From positions 1 through 64,000 of the forward strand of contig NZ_SSTC01000009.1 in NCBI RefSeq assembly GCF_004801855.1: a stretch of 64,000 nucleotides of DNA, given 5' to 3'. The stretch comes from Pseudomonas sp. A-1. Its GTDB lineage: Bacteria; Pseudomonadota; Gammaproteobacteria; Pseudomonadales; Pseudomonadaceae. A program made the translations under genes and the position numbers. Under the pieces are notes generated by a model. The model ran no database searches and was not told the DNA's origin. It worked only from the letters and a program-made list of their open reading frames with translations. This document shows, in pieces, positions 35,036 to 43,313 of this stretch; position 1 is the stretch's first letter; the number at the start of each line of letters is the position of its first letter.

Positions 35036-35755
35036 TCAGGCGCCGCCCGGCCTTGCGATCAGGTACTGGCTGGTCGGCAGCACGTCGATCTTGTCGTAGT
35101 CGATGAAGCGCTTGCAGCTCTCCATCATCGCCGCCAGGTTGCGGCGGAACTTCTCCTCGTCGCCCGGGGCGTCGAAGAAGCTCTGCGGGTCGCTCATCGC
35201 CGCCGGCGGGAAGCACTCCTCGACGATGGCGTCGATGGCCGGCGCGCCGCGGGTCAGCGCGCGCACCACCACGTTCTGCACGTACTGGAAGTTGTCCTGG
35301 GTGTCGATGGCCACCTGGGTATGGCTGTTGTGCCAGATGTCCAGCCAGCCCTCGTGGGTGAGGCGCGGCGGGCGGGTGAGGAAGGCCAGCTGGGCGAAGC
35401 CGTGGGTGCGCTCGCCCGGGACGGCCGGGAAGCGGGTGTTGCGGATCGGCACCGACTCGGTGACCAGGTAGGCGGCCAGGCGCTCCACCGCACCGGCGAT
35501 CACCGCGTCGAACGGGCGGCGGAACTGGGCGATGGCGCTGTCCAGCCACAGCGACACGCTGCCGTCCATCAGCGGCTGCAGGTTGGCCTGGCGCAGGCCG
35601 GCGGCGGGCTCGACGGCGGCGTCGGCGACGTTCACCTGCAGGCCGCGGGCGCCGAGCGCCAGCAGCTGTTCGGCGACCTCGCCGCGCAGGCGGCTGGCGA
35701 ATTCTTCGGGATTGACTTGGCGATCACGCCAGACGACATAGACGACTTTTTCCAT
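35036..35755 (-). CDS. EthD-domain protein
   Basis: A 239-residue protein of two EthD/dimeric alpha-beta barrel halves; the pattern EGWLDIWHNSHT is characteristic. Such proteins accompany cytochrome P450 or other hydroxylation systems, but the role is not settled. I start at MEKVVYVVWRD; the longer frame upstream consists of REP sequence. It is the second gene of the unit starting with the SDR at 36763, 129 bases apart with REP copy 4 in between. Confidence 0.75.
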   Translation of the reverse strand: MEKVVYVVWRDRQVNPEEFASRLRGEVAEQLLALGARGLQVNVADAAVEPAAGLRQANLQPLMDGSVSLWLDSAIAQFRRPFDAVIAGAVERLAAYLVTESVPIRNTRFPAVPGERTHGFAQLAFLTRPPRLTHEGWLDIWHNSHTQVAIDTQDNFQYVQNVVVRALTRGAPAIDAIVEECFPPAAMSDPQSFFDAPGDEEKFRRNLAAMMESCKRFIDYDKIDVLPTSQYLIARPGGA

Positions 35756-35820
35756 GGAAGCGCTGCCTTTCGAGGGATGGAATGCGTCCGCACCGGCGGT
35801 GCGGGCGCTTGGTATCCATT

Positions 35821-35877
35821 GCAGGGGCGAATTCATTCGCCCGGATACCCGGCAAAGGCGAATGAATTCGCCCCTAC
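35821..35877. repeat. REP palindrome, copy 4
   Basis: GCAGGGGCGAATTCATTCGC with intact right arm. It lies within the gap between the SDR and the EthD-like gene of the same transcription unit, so transcripts would contain the hairpin. Confidence 0.9.
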
Positions 35878-35884
35878 AGGATCC

Positions 35885-36763
35885 TTAGATCACCCGCGCC
35901 GGATGCGGCACGCGCGGCGCGCCCAGTTGCTCGCGGTAGGACGGCGGCAGGCGGCCGCCCTCCTCGCTGATGCCGTAACCCGGCGCCAGCTCGGCGGTCA
36001 CCAGGGTCTGGCCGCTGAGGCTGGCCAGCGCCGGGTCGTCGAGCAGGGCGTGGATCACCCGGCCGTTGAATTCGGGGGTTTCCGCCTGGGCGAGGAACGC
36101 CTCGTACTGGTCGGCGCGTTCCTCGCTGGCGATGGCGGTGCGTTCGGTGCGCTGCGGACCGAGCCACAGAGACAGCGCGGCGACGCCGGTGCCCTCCAGA
36201 TCGACCGCCATGTCGGCGGCCAGCTTGTCGCAGCCGGCCTTCTGCGCGCCGTAGGCGGGGCCGTGCATGTAGCAGCCGGCGCCGTAGGAGGAGACGAAGG
36301 CGATCAGCCCGCGGCCGCCGGCCAACAGCAACGGCGCGGCGTAGTAGCTGGCGACGTAGGCCGAGCGCAGGCCGACGTCGAGGATGCCGACCAGCTCCAG
36401 CGGCTTCTCCCAGAACGGGCCGGGATCGATGAGGTTCTCGTGGAGGAAGGTGGCGTTGTTGACCAGCAGGTCGAGACGCCCCTGCTCGCGGGCGACCTGC
36501 TCGAACAGCGTCCTGACCTGCGCATCGTCGGCGTGGTCGCAGGCCACCGGAATGCCCAGCCCGCCGGCGCGGGTCACCGCCTCGGCGGTTTCCTGGATCG
36601 AGCCCGGCAGCACCTGGCCGCGCAGTTGCGAGCCGCTGGTCGTGGTCGAGCGGCCGGTGACGTAGACGACCATGCCGGCGGCGCCCAGGGCCAGGGCGAT
36701 GCCCTTGCCGACACCACGGCTGGCGCCGGTGACCACGGCGACCTGGCGATTCTCGCAACTCAT
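35885..36763 (-). CDS. Short-chain dehydrogenase/reductase
   Basis: A 292-residue SDR, longer than typical. It has TGASRGVG, NNAT instead of NNAG, and YGAQK as catalytic pair in a segment SSYGAGCYMHGPAYGAQK that differs from the FabG pattern. The C-terminus has no VDGG motif but ends with GRLPPSYREQLG. The gene starts at MSCENRQVAV at 36763. A REP copy lies in its 5' untranslated region, between the operator R12 and the start. Confidence 0.85.
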   Translation of the reverse strand: MSCENRQVAVVTGASRGVGKGIALALGAAGMVVYVTGRSTTTSGSQLRGQVLPGSIQETAEAVTRAGGLGIPVACDHADDAQVRTLFEQVAREQGRLDLLVNNATFLHENLIDPGPFWEKPLELVGILDVGLRSAYVASYYAAPLLLAGGRGLIAFVSSYGAGCYMHGPAYGAQKAGCDKLAADMAVDLEGTGVAALSLWLGPQRTERTAIASEERADQYEAFLAQAETPEFNGRVIHALLDDPALASLSGQTLVTAELAPGYGISEEGGRLPPSYREQLGAPRVPHPARVI

Positions 36764-36819
36764 GTCTGATCCTCTCGGTGGTTGTGCGCGGTGCGACCGT
36801 CCCTGGGCAATCCGGTCCT

Positions 36820-36874
36820 GTAGGGGCGAATTCATTCGCCCGGACACCCAGCCAAGGCGAATGAATTCGCCCCC
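36820..36874. repeat. REP palindrome, copy 5
   Basis: Left arm intact; the right arm ends GGCGAATGAATTCGCCCCC, so the last bases differ from CCCTAC. It stands between operator R12 and the SDR start at 36763. Confidence 0.88.
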
Positions 36875-36912
36875 GGGGGTCGTCCGGATCGTCGCCATCG
36901 CGCCGTCCGCCC

Positions 36913-36933
36913 GCATCGTCCGATGGGACTAAC
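36913..36933 (-). promoter_or_regulatory. Dyad operator R12
   Basis: In gene-relative orientation TTAGTCCCATCGGACGATGC, core GTCCCATCGGAC with both flanks intact. It is 149 bases upstream of the SDR, the longest distance in the set, because a REP element lies between. The 356-base gap 36764-37119 holds only REP copy 5, R12 and R13. Confidence 0.75.
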
Positions 36934-36969
36934 CGCCCAGCGGCCGATGCGGAGCACACCTGCCGGCAG

Positions 36970-36988
36970 TTAGTCTGTTCGGACGAGG
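36970..36988 (+). promoter_or_regulatory. Dyad operator R13
   Basis: TTAGTCTGTTCGGACGAGG, core GTCTGTTCGGAC, 131 bases upstream of the old-yellow-enzyme gene. With R12 it forms a divergent pair. Confidence 0.75.
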
Positions 36989-37119
36989 TAGCCCCCTGCC
37001 CCGCTATCTATGGTAGGAACATCGCATCGGGCTCCCGTGGGCCCGCCACCGGCAGCAACGGGAGCGCCTCGTGCCCGGCGCCCTGCTTGCCACCTGAAGT
37101 CGAATCGCTGGGACTCAGC

Positions 37120-38361
37120 ATGCATAACAACAAGATCCTGCCCGCCTCGCCGTCGCCGTTCAGCCCGCTGAAGATCGGCCCGCTGACGCTGAAGAACCGC
37201 TTCATCAAGTCCGCCACCAACGAGGGCATGGCCCGCGGCGGCACGCCCTCGAAGCAGCTGGTGCGCTTCCATGAGGCGATGGCCGCTGGCGGCACCGCGC
37301 TGACCACCGTGGCCTACTGCGCGGTGAGCCGCGACGGGCGCACCTTCCCCGACCAGATCACCCTCGACCGCGACGCCGTGCCCCACCTGCGCGTGCTCAC
37401 CGATGCGGTGCACCGCCATGGCGGCGCGGCCTCGGCGCAGATCACCCATGGCGGCTGCTTCACCTTCCTCGAGGAGCTGTCCACGCCCCGGCCGCTGTCG
37501 GCCAGCGGCGGCTTCAACAAGGTCGGCATCATGAGCGGGCGCTTCCTCAAGCAGGCGATGAGCGAGGCCGACATGCAGCGCATCGCCGGCGAGTTCGCCC
37601 AGGCCGCCCTGCTCGCCCGCGAGGCCGGCTTCGACGCCGTGGAAATCCACATGGGCCACGGCTACCTGCTCAGCCAGTTCATCTCGCCGCTGTACAACAA
37701 GCGCCGCGACGCCTGGGGCGGCAGCCTCGACAAGCGCCTGCAGTTCCCCAGCCTGGTGCTGCGTCGCGTGCTGGAGGCGGTGGGCCGCGACCTGGCGGTG
37801 ATCTGCAAGTACAGCGTCACCGAAGGAGCGAAAGGCGGCCACACCGCCGAGGACGGCGCCGCGGTGGCGCGCATCCTCGAGCGCGAAGGCGCCCACCTGC
37901 TGGTGCTCAGCGCGGGGATGAACGTCGAGTCCACCACCACCCTGTTCGGCTCGTCCTTCCCCAAGGAAAACCGCGTCTCCGTCAGCAACCCCATCGTGCG
38001 CGCGGCGATGACCATCCAGAGCTTCACCGAACCCAAGGTGGAGTTCCGCGAGCTGTACCTGCTCGAGCATGCGCGCAAGGTACGCGCCGCGGTGTCGATG
38101 CCGCTGGCCTACCTGGGCGGCGTGAAGACCGCCGCCAACGTGCAGCAGGCGCTCGGCGAAGGCTTCGAGGCGGTAGCCCTGGGTCGCGGGCTGATCTTCG
38201 ACCCCGAGTTCGTCAACAAGCTGGCCGCGGGCGGCGCCGGCGCCACCGGCTGCACCTCGTGCAACCGCTGCGTGGCCATGATGTACACCCCGGGCGGCAC
38301 CAGCTGCGTGCTGGGCACCCCCGGCGATGCACAGCTCAACGCCCAGCCCGCCCGCTCCTGA
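37120..38361 (+). CDS. NADH:flavin oxidoreductase (old yellow enzyme type)
   Basis: A 413-residue FMN TIM-barrel enzyme: FSPLKIGPLTLKNRFIKSATNEGMA at the start, HGGCFTF, HMGHGYLLSQFISPLYNKR and GRGLIFDPEFVNK. Its C-terminus GCTSCNRC followed eleven residues later by Cys resembles the 4Fe-4S cluster motif of 2,4-dienoyl-CoA reductases, but the NAD(P)/FAD domains of that family are missing. It should reduce C=C bonds of enones. The MHNNKIL start at 37120 is preferred; a TTG at 37087 is the alternative. A KstD-like flavoprotein gene follows. Confidence 0.85.
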   Translation: MHNNKILPASPSPFSPLKIGPLTLKNRFIKSATNEGMARGGTPSKQLVRFHEAMAAGGTALTTVAYCAVSRDGRTFPDQITLDRDAVPHLRVLTDAVHRHGGAASAQITHGGCFTFLEELSTPRPLSASGGFNKVGIMSGRFLKQAMSEADMQRIAGEFAQAALLAREAGFDAVEIHMGHGYLLSQFISPLYNKRRDAWGGSLDKRLQFPSLVLRRVLEAVGRDLAVICKYSVTEGAKGGHTAEDGAAVARILEREGAHLLVLSAGMNVESTTTLFGSSFPKENRVSVSNPIVRAAMTIQSFTEPKVEFRELYLLEHARKVRAAVSMPLAYLGGVKTAANVQQALGEGFEAVALGRGLIFDPEFVNKLAAGGAGATGCTSCNRCVAMMYTPGGTSCVLGTPGDAQLNAQPARS

Positions 38362-38397
38362 CCAACCTTCGGCCCCCAGGCCAATCCCCTGTCCCCT

Positions 38398-38493
38398 GTA
38401 GGGGCGAATTCATTCGCCAAGCAGGCAACCGGCCTGCCCTTGGCAACCTCCGGGGCCGCGTTGCGGCCCATGGCGAATGAATTCGCCCCCACA
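38398..38493. repeat. REP palindrome, copy 6
   Basis: Arms as in the other copies but separated by 57 bases (two small palindromes in the spacer), the longest of the set. The right end is GCCCCCACAG. It sits between the old-yellow-enzyme gene and the next flavoprotein gene. Confidence 0.85.
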
Positions 38494-38527
38494 GATCGAA
38501 CAACAACAATCCAAGGAGATGCCCGAC

Positions 38528-40270
38528 GTGACCCAGCGCGATGAACCCGGTAGCCCCCACTGGCATTCCCCCGTCCGCCAGCCGGAGCGGGTGGCCGACG
38601 CCGCGGCCGTGCCGTGGGATGATGCCGCCGACTTCCTGGTGGTCGGCTACGGCGGCGCCGGCATCGCCGCGGCGCTGGAGGCCGCCGAACAGGGCCTGGA
38701 AGTGCTGGCGCTGGATGCCTACGACGGCGGCGGCTCGACGGCGATGAACGGCGGCGTGGTCTACGCCGGCGGCGGCACCGCCATCCAGCGCGAGGCGGGG
38801 GTCGAGGATTCGGTGGACGACATGTTCCACTACCTCAAGCTGGAGACCCAGGGCGTGGTCAGGGACAGCACCCTGCGCCGCTTCTGCGAGCAGAGCGCGC
38901 AGATGATCGACTGGCTGAGCGGCCATGGCGTGCGCTTCGACAGCACCCTGTACGCGGCCAAGACCTCCTATCCGCCGCAGGGCTACCACCTGTACCACTC
39001 CGACAGTTCGCTGTCGCCGCGCGCCGCGGCGGTGGCCCGGCCGGCGGCGCGCGGGCACAAGGTCTACTCGCCGCCCACCTCCGCGCCGGTCGGCTTCGGC
39101 GTGCGCATCACCGATCCGCTGCGCGAGCGGGCCAGCCGGCTGGGCGTGCGCTTCATGGCGCAGACCGAAGTGCGCCAGCTGATCGTCGACCAGGACGACA
39201 ACGTGGTGGGGGTCAAGGTCGTGCAGATCCCGCCGGGCGCGGCGGCGGCGCAGTTCGCCCGGCTGATGCAGCAGGCGGCGCGCTTCCAGCTGATGCTGCC
39301 GGCCAGCTTCCCCGGCTCCGGCATCACCAGCGGCATCGCCCTGCGCTACTGGCGCAAGGCCGAGGCGCTGAAGAGCGCGCACGCCGTCGAGCGGCGCATC
39401 CGCGCCCGCCACGGCGTGTGCCTGAGCAGCGGCGGCTTCATCCAGAACCGGCCGATGGCCAACCATTACGCGCCCGGCTACGCCGACAGCATGCCGCTGG
39501 GCTCGCTGGGCGACAACGGCAGCGGCATCCGCCTCGGCCAGAGCGTCGGCGGCGCCGCCGACCGGCTCGGCCGGATCAGCAGCTGGCGCTTCCTCAACCC
39601 GCCCAAGGCCTTCGCCGAGGCCATGCTGGTCAACGGCCGCGGCCAGCGCTACTGCGACGAGATGCTCTACGGCGCCGCCATCGGCCAGGTGATGGGCGAC
39701 GAGCAGGACGGCACCGGCCTGCTGATCCTCGACCGCGCCCTGTACCGCAAGGCGTGGCACCAGGTGCGCAAGGACGACATGCTGCCGTTCCAGCGCCAGC
39801 CGGCGATCCTCGCCCTGCTGTTCGCCTCGCGCAAGGCGCGCACCCTCGACGAGCTGGCACGCAAGTGCGGCCTCGATCCGCGGGTGCTCGGCGAAACGGT
39901 GCGCGACTACAACCAGGCGGCGGCCGGCTGGCAGGCCGACCACTTCGGCAAGGACCAGAAGGACATCCACGCCATCGCCGAAGGCCCGTTCTACGCCATC
40001 GACGTGTCGATCCGCAGCAGCCTGTTCCCGCTGTCGTCGATGACCGTCGGCGGCCTGCGCGTCGACGAGGACAGCGGCCAGGTGCTGCGCGCCGACGACA
40101 CGCCGATCGGCGGGCTGTACGCCGCCGGCCGCACCGCCATCGGCCTGCCCTCGCACCTGTACATCTCCGGACTGTCCGCCGCCGACTGCATCTTCTCCGG
40201 CCGCCGCGCCGCCGCCCATGTCGCCCGGCAGCGGGCACGCCAGAAGGACGAGGTCCCGGCAACCGCATAG
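38528..40270 (+). CDS. FAD-dependent dehydrogenase, 3-ketosteroid dehydrogenase / fumarate reductase fold
   Basis: A 580-residue flavoprotein. LVVGYGGAGIAAALEAAEQG binds FAD, GGGSTAMNGGVVYAGGG follows, and a second binding segment at the end reads GGLYAAGRTAIGLPSHLYISG. The layout is that of the fumarate-reductase flavoprotein superfamily, to which 3-ketosteroid delta-1- and delta-4(5-alpha)-dehydrogenases belong. The tyrosines of the known steroid enzymes cannot be aligned safely by eye. I choose GTG at 38528, because AAGGAG lies nine bases upstream; the ATG at 38519 is too close to it. It forms a unit with the old yellow enzyme gene. Confidence 0.83.
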   Translation: MTQRDEPGSPHWHSPVRQPERVADAAAVPWDDAADFLVVGYGGAGIAAALEAAEQGLEVLALDAYDGGGSTAMNGGVVYAGGGTAIQREAGVEDSVDDMFHYLKLETQGVVRDSTLRRFCEQSAQMIDWLSGHGVRFDSTLYAAKTSYPPQGYHLYHSDSSLSPRAAAVARPAARGHKVYSPPTSAPVGFGVRITDPLRERASRLGVRFMAQTEVRQLIVDQDDNVVGVKVVQIPPGAAAAQFARLMQQAARFQLMLPASFPGSGITSGIALRYWRKAEALKSAHAVERRIRARHGVCLSSGGFIQNRPMANHYAPGYADSMPLGSLGDNGSGIRLGQSVGGAADRLGRISSWRFLNPPKAFAEAMLVNGRGQRYCDEMLYGAAIGQVMGDEQDGTGLLILDRALYRKAWHQVRKDDMLPFQRQPAILALLFASRKARTLDELARKCGLDPRVLGETVRDYNQAAAGWQADHFGKDQKDIHAIAEGPFYAIDVSIRSSLFPLSSMTVGGLRVDEDSGQVLRADDTPIGGLYAAGRTAIGLPSHLYISGLSAADCIFSGRRAAAHVARQRARQKDEVPATA

Positions 40271-40277
40271 CGCTTCT

Positions 40278-40336
40278 GTAGGGGCGAATTCATTCGCCAA
40301 CCACCCTCCGCGCGAGGCGAATGAATTCGCCCCTAC
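40278..40336. repeat. REP palindrome, copy 7
   Basis: Both arms intact (GTAGGGGCGAATTCATTCGC and complement), directly after the stop of the flavoprotein gene. Confidence 0.92.
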
Positions 40337-40412
40337 AGGCCATCGCGCACCGGCGCTTGCGTGCGGGCATCCCCCTGCCATCAGGGATAAACAGCAGCAA
40401 AATACCGCCGAT

Positions 40413-40431
40413 ACTGTCCGATCGGACTAGC
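40413..40431 (+). promoter_or_regulatory. Dyad operator R14
   Basis: ACTGTCCGATCGGACTAGC, core GTCCGATCGGAC, a perfect palindrome. It is 73 bases upstream of the Baeyer-Villiger monooxygenase. The flank TAG is on the gene side here, so its orientation is reversed or ambiguous compared with the other sites. Confidence 0.72.
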
Positions 40432-40504
40432 AAGTACACAGCATGTAGAGCCGCCGGCAACCCCCTAGATTGGTCCCACCGAACAACAAGAACAGGGTGT
40501 GACC

Positions 40505-41974
40505 ATGAACAACACAGCAGCAAGACCCGACCTGCGCGTGGTGGTGATCGGCGCCGGCATGGCCGGCATTCTCAGCGGCATCAAGCTGCGCGAGGCCGGC
40601 TTCGCCAACGTGACCATCTACGAGAAGGCCTCGCGCATCGGCGGCACCTGGCGCGAGAACACCTACCCCGGCCTCACTTGCGACGTGCCCTCGCACGCCT
40701 ACACCTACTCCTTCGAGCCCAACCCCGACTGGAGCCGCTTCCTGCCGCCGGGCGCGGAAATCCAGGAGTATTTCGAGCGCACGGTGCAGAAGTACCGGGT
40801 CGACGAGCTGATCCGCTTCAACGAGGAAATCGTCCGCTGCGAGTTCGTCGACGGCCGCTGGCAGCTGGAGATGAAGAGCGGCCTCACCGACAGCGCCGAC
40901 ATCGTCATCGCCGCCACCGGCGTGCTGCACCATCCCAACACCCCGAGCCTGCGCGGCCTGGACAGCTTCCGGGGCGACCTGCTGCACAGCGCCCGCTGGG
41001 ACCACAGCATCTCGCTGGACGGCCGGCGCATCGGCATCGTCGGCAACGGCTCCACCGGCGTGCAGATCGTCTCCGCGCTGGCCGCCCGCGCCGGCAAGCT
41101 CAAGCACTTCCAGCGCACCGCGCAGTGGATCTTCCCGGTCGACAACCCGTTCTACAGCGAGGAGCAGAAGGCCGCCTTCCGCGCCGACCGCGCCCTGCTC
41201 AAGCGCATGCAGAACGAGGAAACCTACCTGGCCAACGTCGAGCGCTTCACCAACGCGGTGCTCGACGCCAACTCGCCGGAAATCCTCGAGATCGAGGCCA
41301 TCGCCCGCGACAACCTGGAAAAAAGCGTCAGCGATCCCGAGTTGCGCGAGAAGCTGCTCCCCACCTACCGCGCCGCCTGCAAGCGGCTGATCTACTCGCC
41401 CGATTACTACCAGGCGATCCAGCATCCGAACGCCGAGCTGGTCACCGCCGGCATCGAATGCATCGAGGCCGGCGGCGTGCGCACCCGCGACGGCCAGTTG
41501 CACGAGCTGGACGTGCTGGTGCTGGCCACCGGCTACAAGCCCGACCAGTTCATGCGCCCGATGCGGATCACCGGCCGCGACGGCCACACCCTGGAGCAGG
41601 CCTGGGCCAAGGGGCCGACCGCCTACATGGCGATCTCGATCCCCGAGTTCCCCAACCTCTTCATGCTCAACGGCCCCACCGGGCCGGTCGGCAACTTCTC
41701 GCTGATCGACATCGCCGAGCTGCAGTGGGGCTACATCGCCCAACTGATCGAACTGGTGCGCAGCGGCCAGTGCAATGAGGTGAGCGCCGCGCAGCCCGCA
41801 CTGGACGCCTACGACGTGGCCCGCAAGGACGCCGCGCGCAAGACCGTGTTCGGCTCCGGCTGCAACAGCTGGTACCTGGACGCCGAGGGCGTCCCGAACA
41901 CCTGGCCGTGGTCGCAGCAGCGGTTCAAGGATGAGATGGCGGGGCCGAAGCTGGAGGCTTTTGTGCTGCGCTGA
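40505..41974 (+). CDS. Baeyer-Villiger flavin monooxygenase
   Basis: A 489-residue flavoprotein. GAGMAG at 16-21 binds FAD, GNGSTG at 180-185 binds NADPH, and FRGDLLHSARW at 155-165 satisfies the Baeyer-Villiger fingerprint FxGxxxHxxxW exactly. It inserts an oxygen next to a ketone, giving an ester or lactone that the esterase at 6356 could open. The start at 40505 has AACAGGG upstream; a GTG at 40499 is also in frame. The last 135 residues are repeated as a degenerate fragment at 45937-46350. Confidence 0.92.
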   Translation: MNNTAARPDLRVVVIGAGMAGILSGIKLREAGFANVTIYEKASRIGGTWRENTYPGLTCDVPSHAYTYSFEPNPDWSRFLPPGAEIQEYFERTVQKYRVDELIRFNEEIVRCEFVDGRWQLEMKSGLTDSADIVIAATGVLHHPNTPSLRGLDSFRGDLLHSARWDHSISLDGRRIGIVGNGSTGVQIVSALAARAGKLKHFQRTAQWIFPVDNPFYSEEQKAAFRADRALLKRMQNEETYLANVERFTNAVLDANSPEILEIEAIARDNLEKSVSDPELREKLLPTYRAACKRLIYSPDYYQAIQHPNAELVTAGIECIEAGGVRTRDGQLHELDVLVLATGYKPDQFMRPMRITGRDGHTLEQAWAKGPTAYMAISIPEFPNLFMLNGPTGPVGNFSLIDIAELQWGYIAQLIELVRSGQCNEVSAAQPALDAYDVARKDAARKTVFGSGCNSWYLDAEGVPNTWPWSQQRFKDEMAGPKLEAFVLR

Positions 41975-41983
41975 GCGGGAGAT

Positions 41984-42020
41984 AAACGGGCGTCCCGCCG
42001 ACTGGACGGGACGCCCGTTT
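41984..42020. terminator. Terminator hairpin after the monooxygenase gene
   Basis: Thirteen-base arms AAACGGGCGTCCC and GGGACGCCCGTTT with an eleven-base loop, nine bases after the stop codon. Confidence 0.85.
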
Positions 42021-42414
42021 CGGTTTGGCCAACTCCCAAGGGGCACTTCAGCTCCCTGCCCGTCCGCTTATCGCAGCGGGCAGGCAGCCCCCCTCCCGTC
42101 TCCTCGAAACGCCAGTCCCGGCAATCATGGCCAGTGCGTCAGAGGCTGGCGCGGTCTTGCTCCTCGCCTGACAGCCAATTTGCTTGGGCTTGGCCACGGA
42201 TCGCATTCGGGTTGACCAATGCCACAGGCGCGACTGGCAGCAAGCGGCCAGAAGCGGTCATCGAGTATTTACAAAATCACGGGCGATTCAGGGCGACACC
42301 CAACGCATTCGCGATGAGGGTCACGCACACAGGCTACCTTCTATCGAAAGATCGCCCAGATGGCTTCAGGCATTCACCAACAATATCCAGAGTCTCTGCG
42401 CTGCGTTCAGACGT
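42021..42414. other. Non-coding gap between the monooxygenase and the AraC gene
   Basis: About 390 bases with no convincing reading frame, operator or repeat. The short open frames here lack ribosome sites and coding character. It could be the remnant of a degraded gene, since base composition is lower in GC than in the neighbours around 42200-42400, but no family is recognisable. Confidence 0.5.
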
Positions 42415-43179
42415 TCAGCTGTAGAAGCTCGAAGGCGAAACGCCGAACTGCCGGCGGAAAGCCGCGGCGAAGGCGCTCTGGCTGTCGTAGCCGTGCTGCA
42501 GGGCCACTTGCAGCACCGGCAGGCCTTCGGCCAGGGCTTCCAGCGAGAGCAGCAGGCGCACCTGTTGGCGCCAGCGGCCGAAGGTGATGCCGGTGCTGCG
42601 AAGGAAGCGTCGGTGGAAGGTCTTCGGGCTCATAGCTAGTTGTTCCGCCCAGTGCTCGGCGCCGCCTTCCAGCGTCGGGTTCTGCGCCAGGGCGCGGCAG
42701 ACCCGGGCTATGCGTTCGTCGTCCGGCCAAGGCAGGTGGAAGGGCAGCACCGGCAGGCTGCGCAGTTCGTCGAGGAGGAAACGCATCAGGCGGCCGTCCC
42801 GGCTGTCCGCGCGGTACTGCGACGGCACCTGGGTAGCGGCCTGGATGAGCTCGCGCAGCAGTGGTGACACATCGATCACGCAGTTGCCCGTGGGCAGGCC
42901 GTCGATGGCGTCGGGGTTGACGAACAAGCTGCGCATGCACGCCGCGCCGCGTATGCGCAGGGAGTGCTCGACGCCGGCCTGCAGCCAGACGCCACGGGTC
43001 GGCGGTATGACCCACCGGCCCGCCGGGGTCTCCACCACCAGCACCCCGGAGATGGCATAGATTAACTGCGCGCGCGGATGGCTGTGGGCGGGCACTTGAT
43101 GGCCGTTGGGGTAGTCGATTGCGACGCCGGTGACCGGCATGGCCAGGGATTCGTAGGGCTGGTGGCTGTGGTCGACCAT
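42415..43179 (-). CDS. AraC-family transcriptional regulator
   Basis: A 254-residue regulator with an N-terminal cupin (IDYPNGHQVPAHSHPRAQLIYAISGVLVVET) and a C-terminal AraC helix-turn-helix pair (WAEQLAMSPKTFHRRFLRSTG and VLQVALQHGYDSQSAFAAAFRRQFG). This type senses a small ligand in the cupin. It is divergent from leuA and lies between it and the end of the catabolic island; no obvious target gene is coupled to it. Confidence 0.9.
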   Translation of the reverse strand: MVDHSHQPYESLAMPVTGVAIDYPNGHQVPAHSHPRAQLIYAISGVLVVETPAGRWVIPPTRGVWLQAGVEHSLRIRGAACMRSLFVNPDAIDGLPTGNCVIDVSPLLRELIQAATQVPSQYRADSRDGRLMRFLLDELRSLPVLPFHLPWPDDERIARVCRALAQNPTLEGGAEHWAEQLAMSPKTFHRRFLRSTGITFGRWRQQVRLLLSLEALAEGLPVLQVALQHGYDSQSAFAAAFRRQFGVSPSSFYS

Positions 43180-43313
43180 GGGCGGGTCCAGGGTGCGCGG
43201 TCGGCCAGCTTAGCCGCAGGAATGACCATTTGGCGATAACGACGGACCATTTGCCGTGAATATCCAGGTGTGCGGCTGCCTATGCTAGGCACATGTCTCA
43301 CCGGAACCCCGCC

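Noticed and set aside
339-40336. The repeated GAATTCATTC palindromes as a CRISPR array
   Set aside because: They are dispersed over 40 kb, have no regular spacers and no cas genes nearby.
42024-42414. Short open frames after the monooxygenase gene
   Set aside because: They have no ribosome site, no codon bias like the neighbours and no similarity I recognise.
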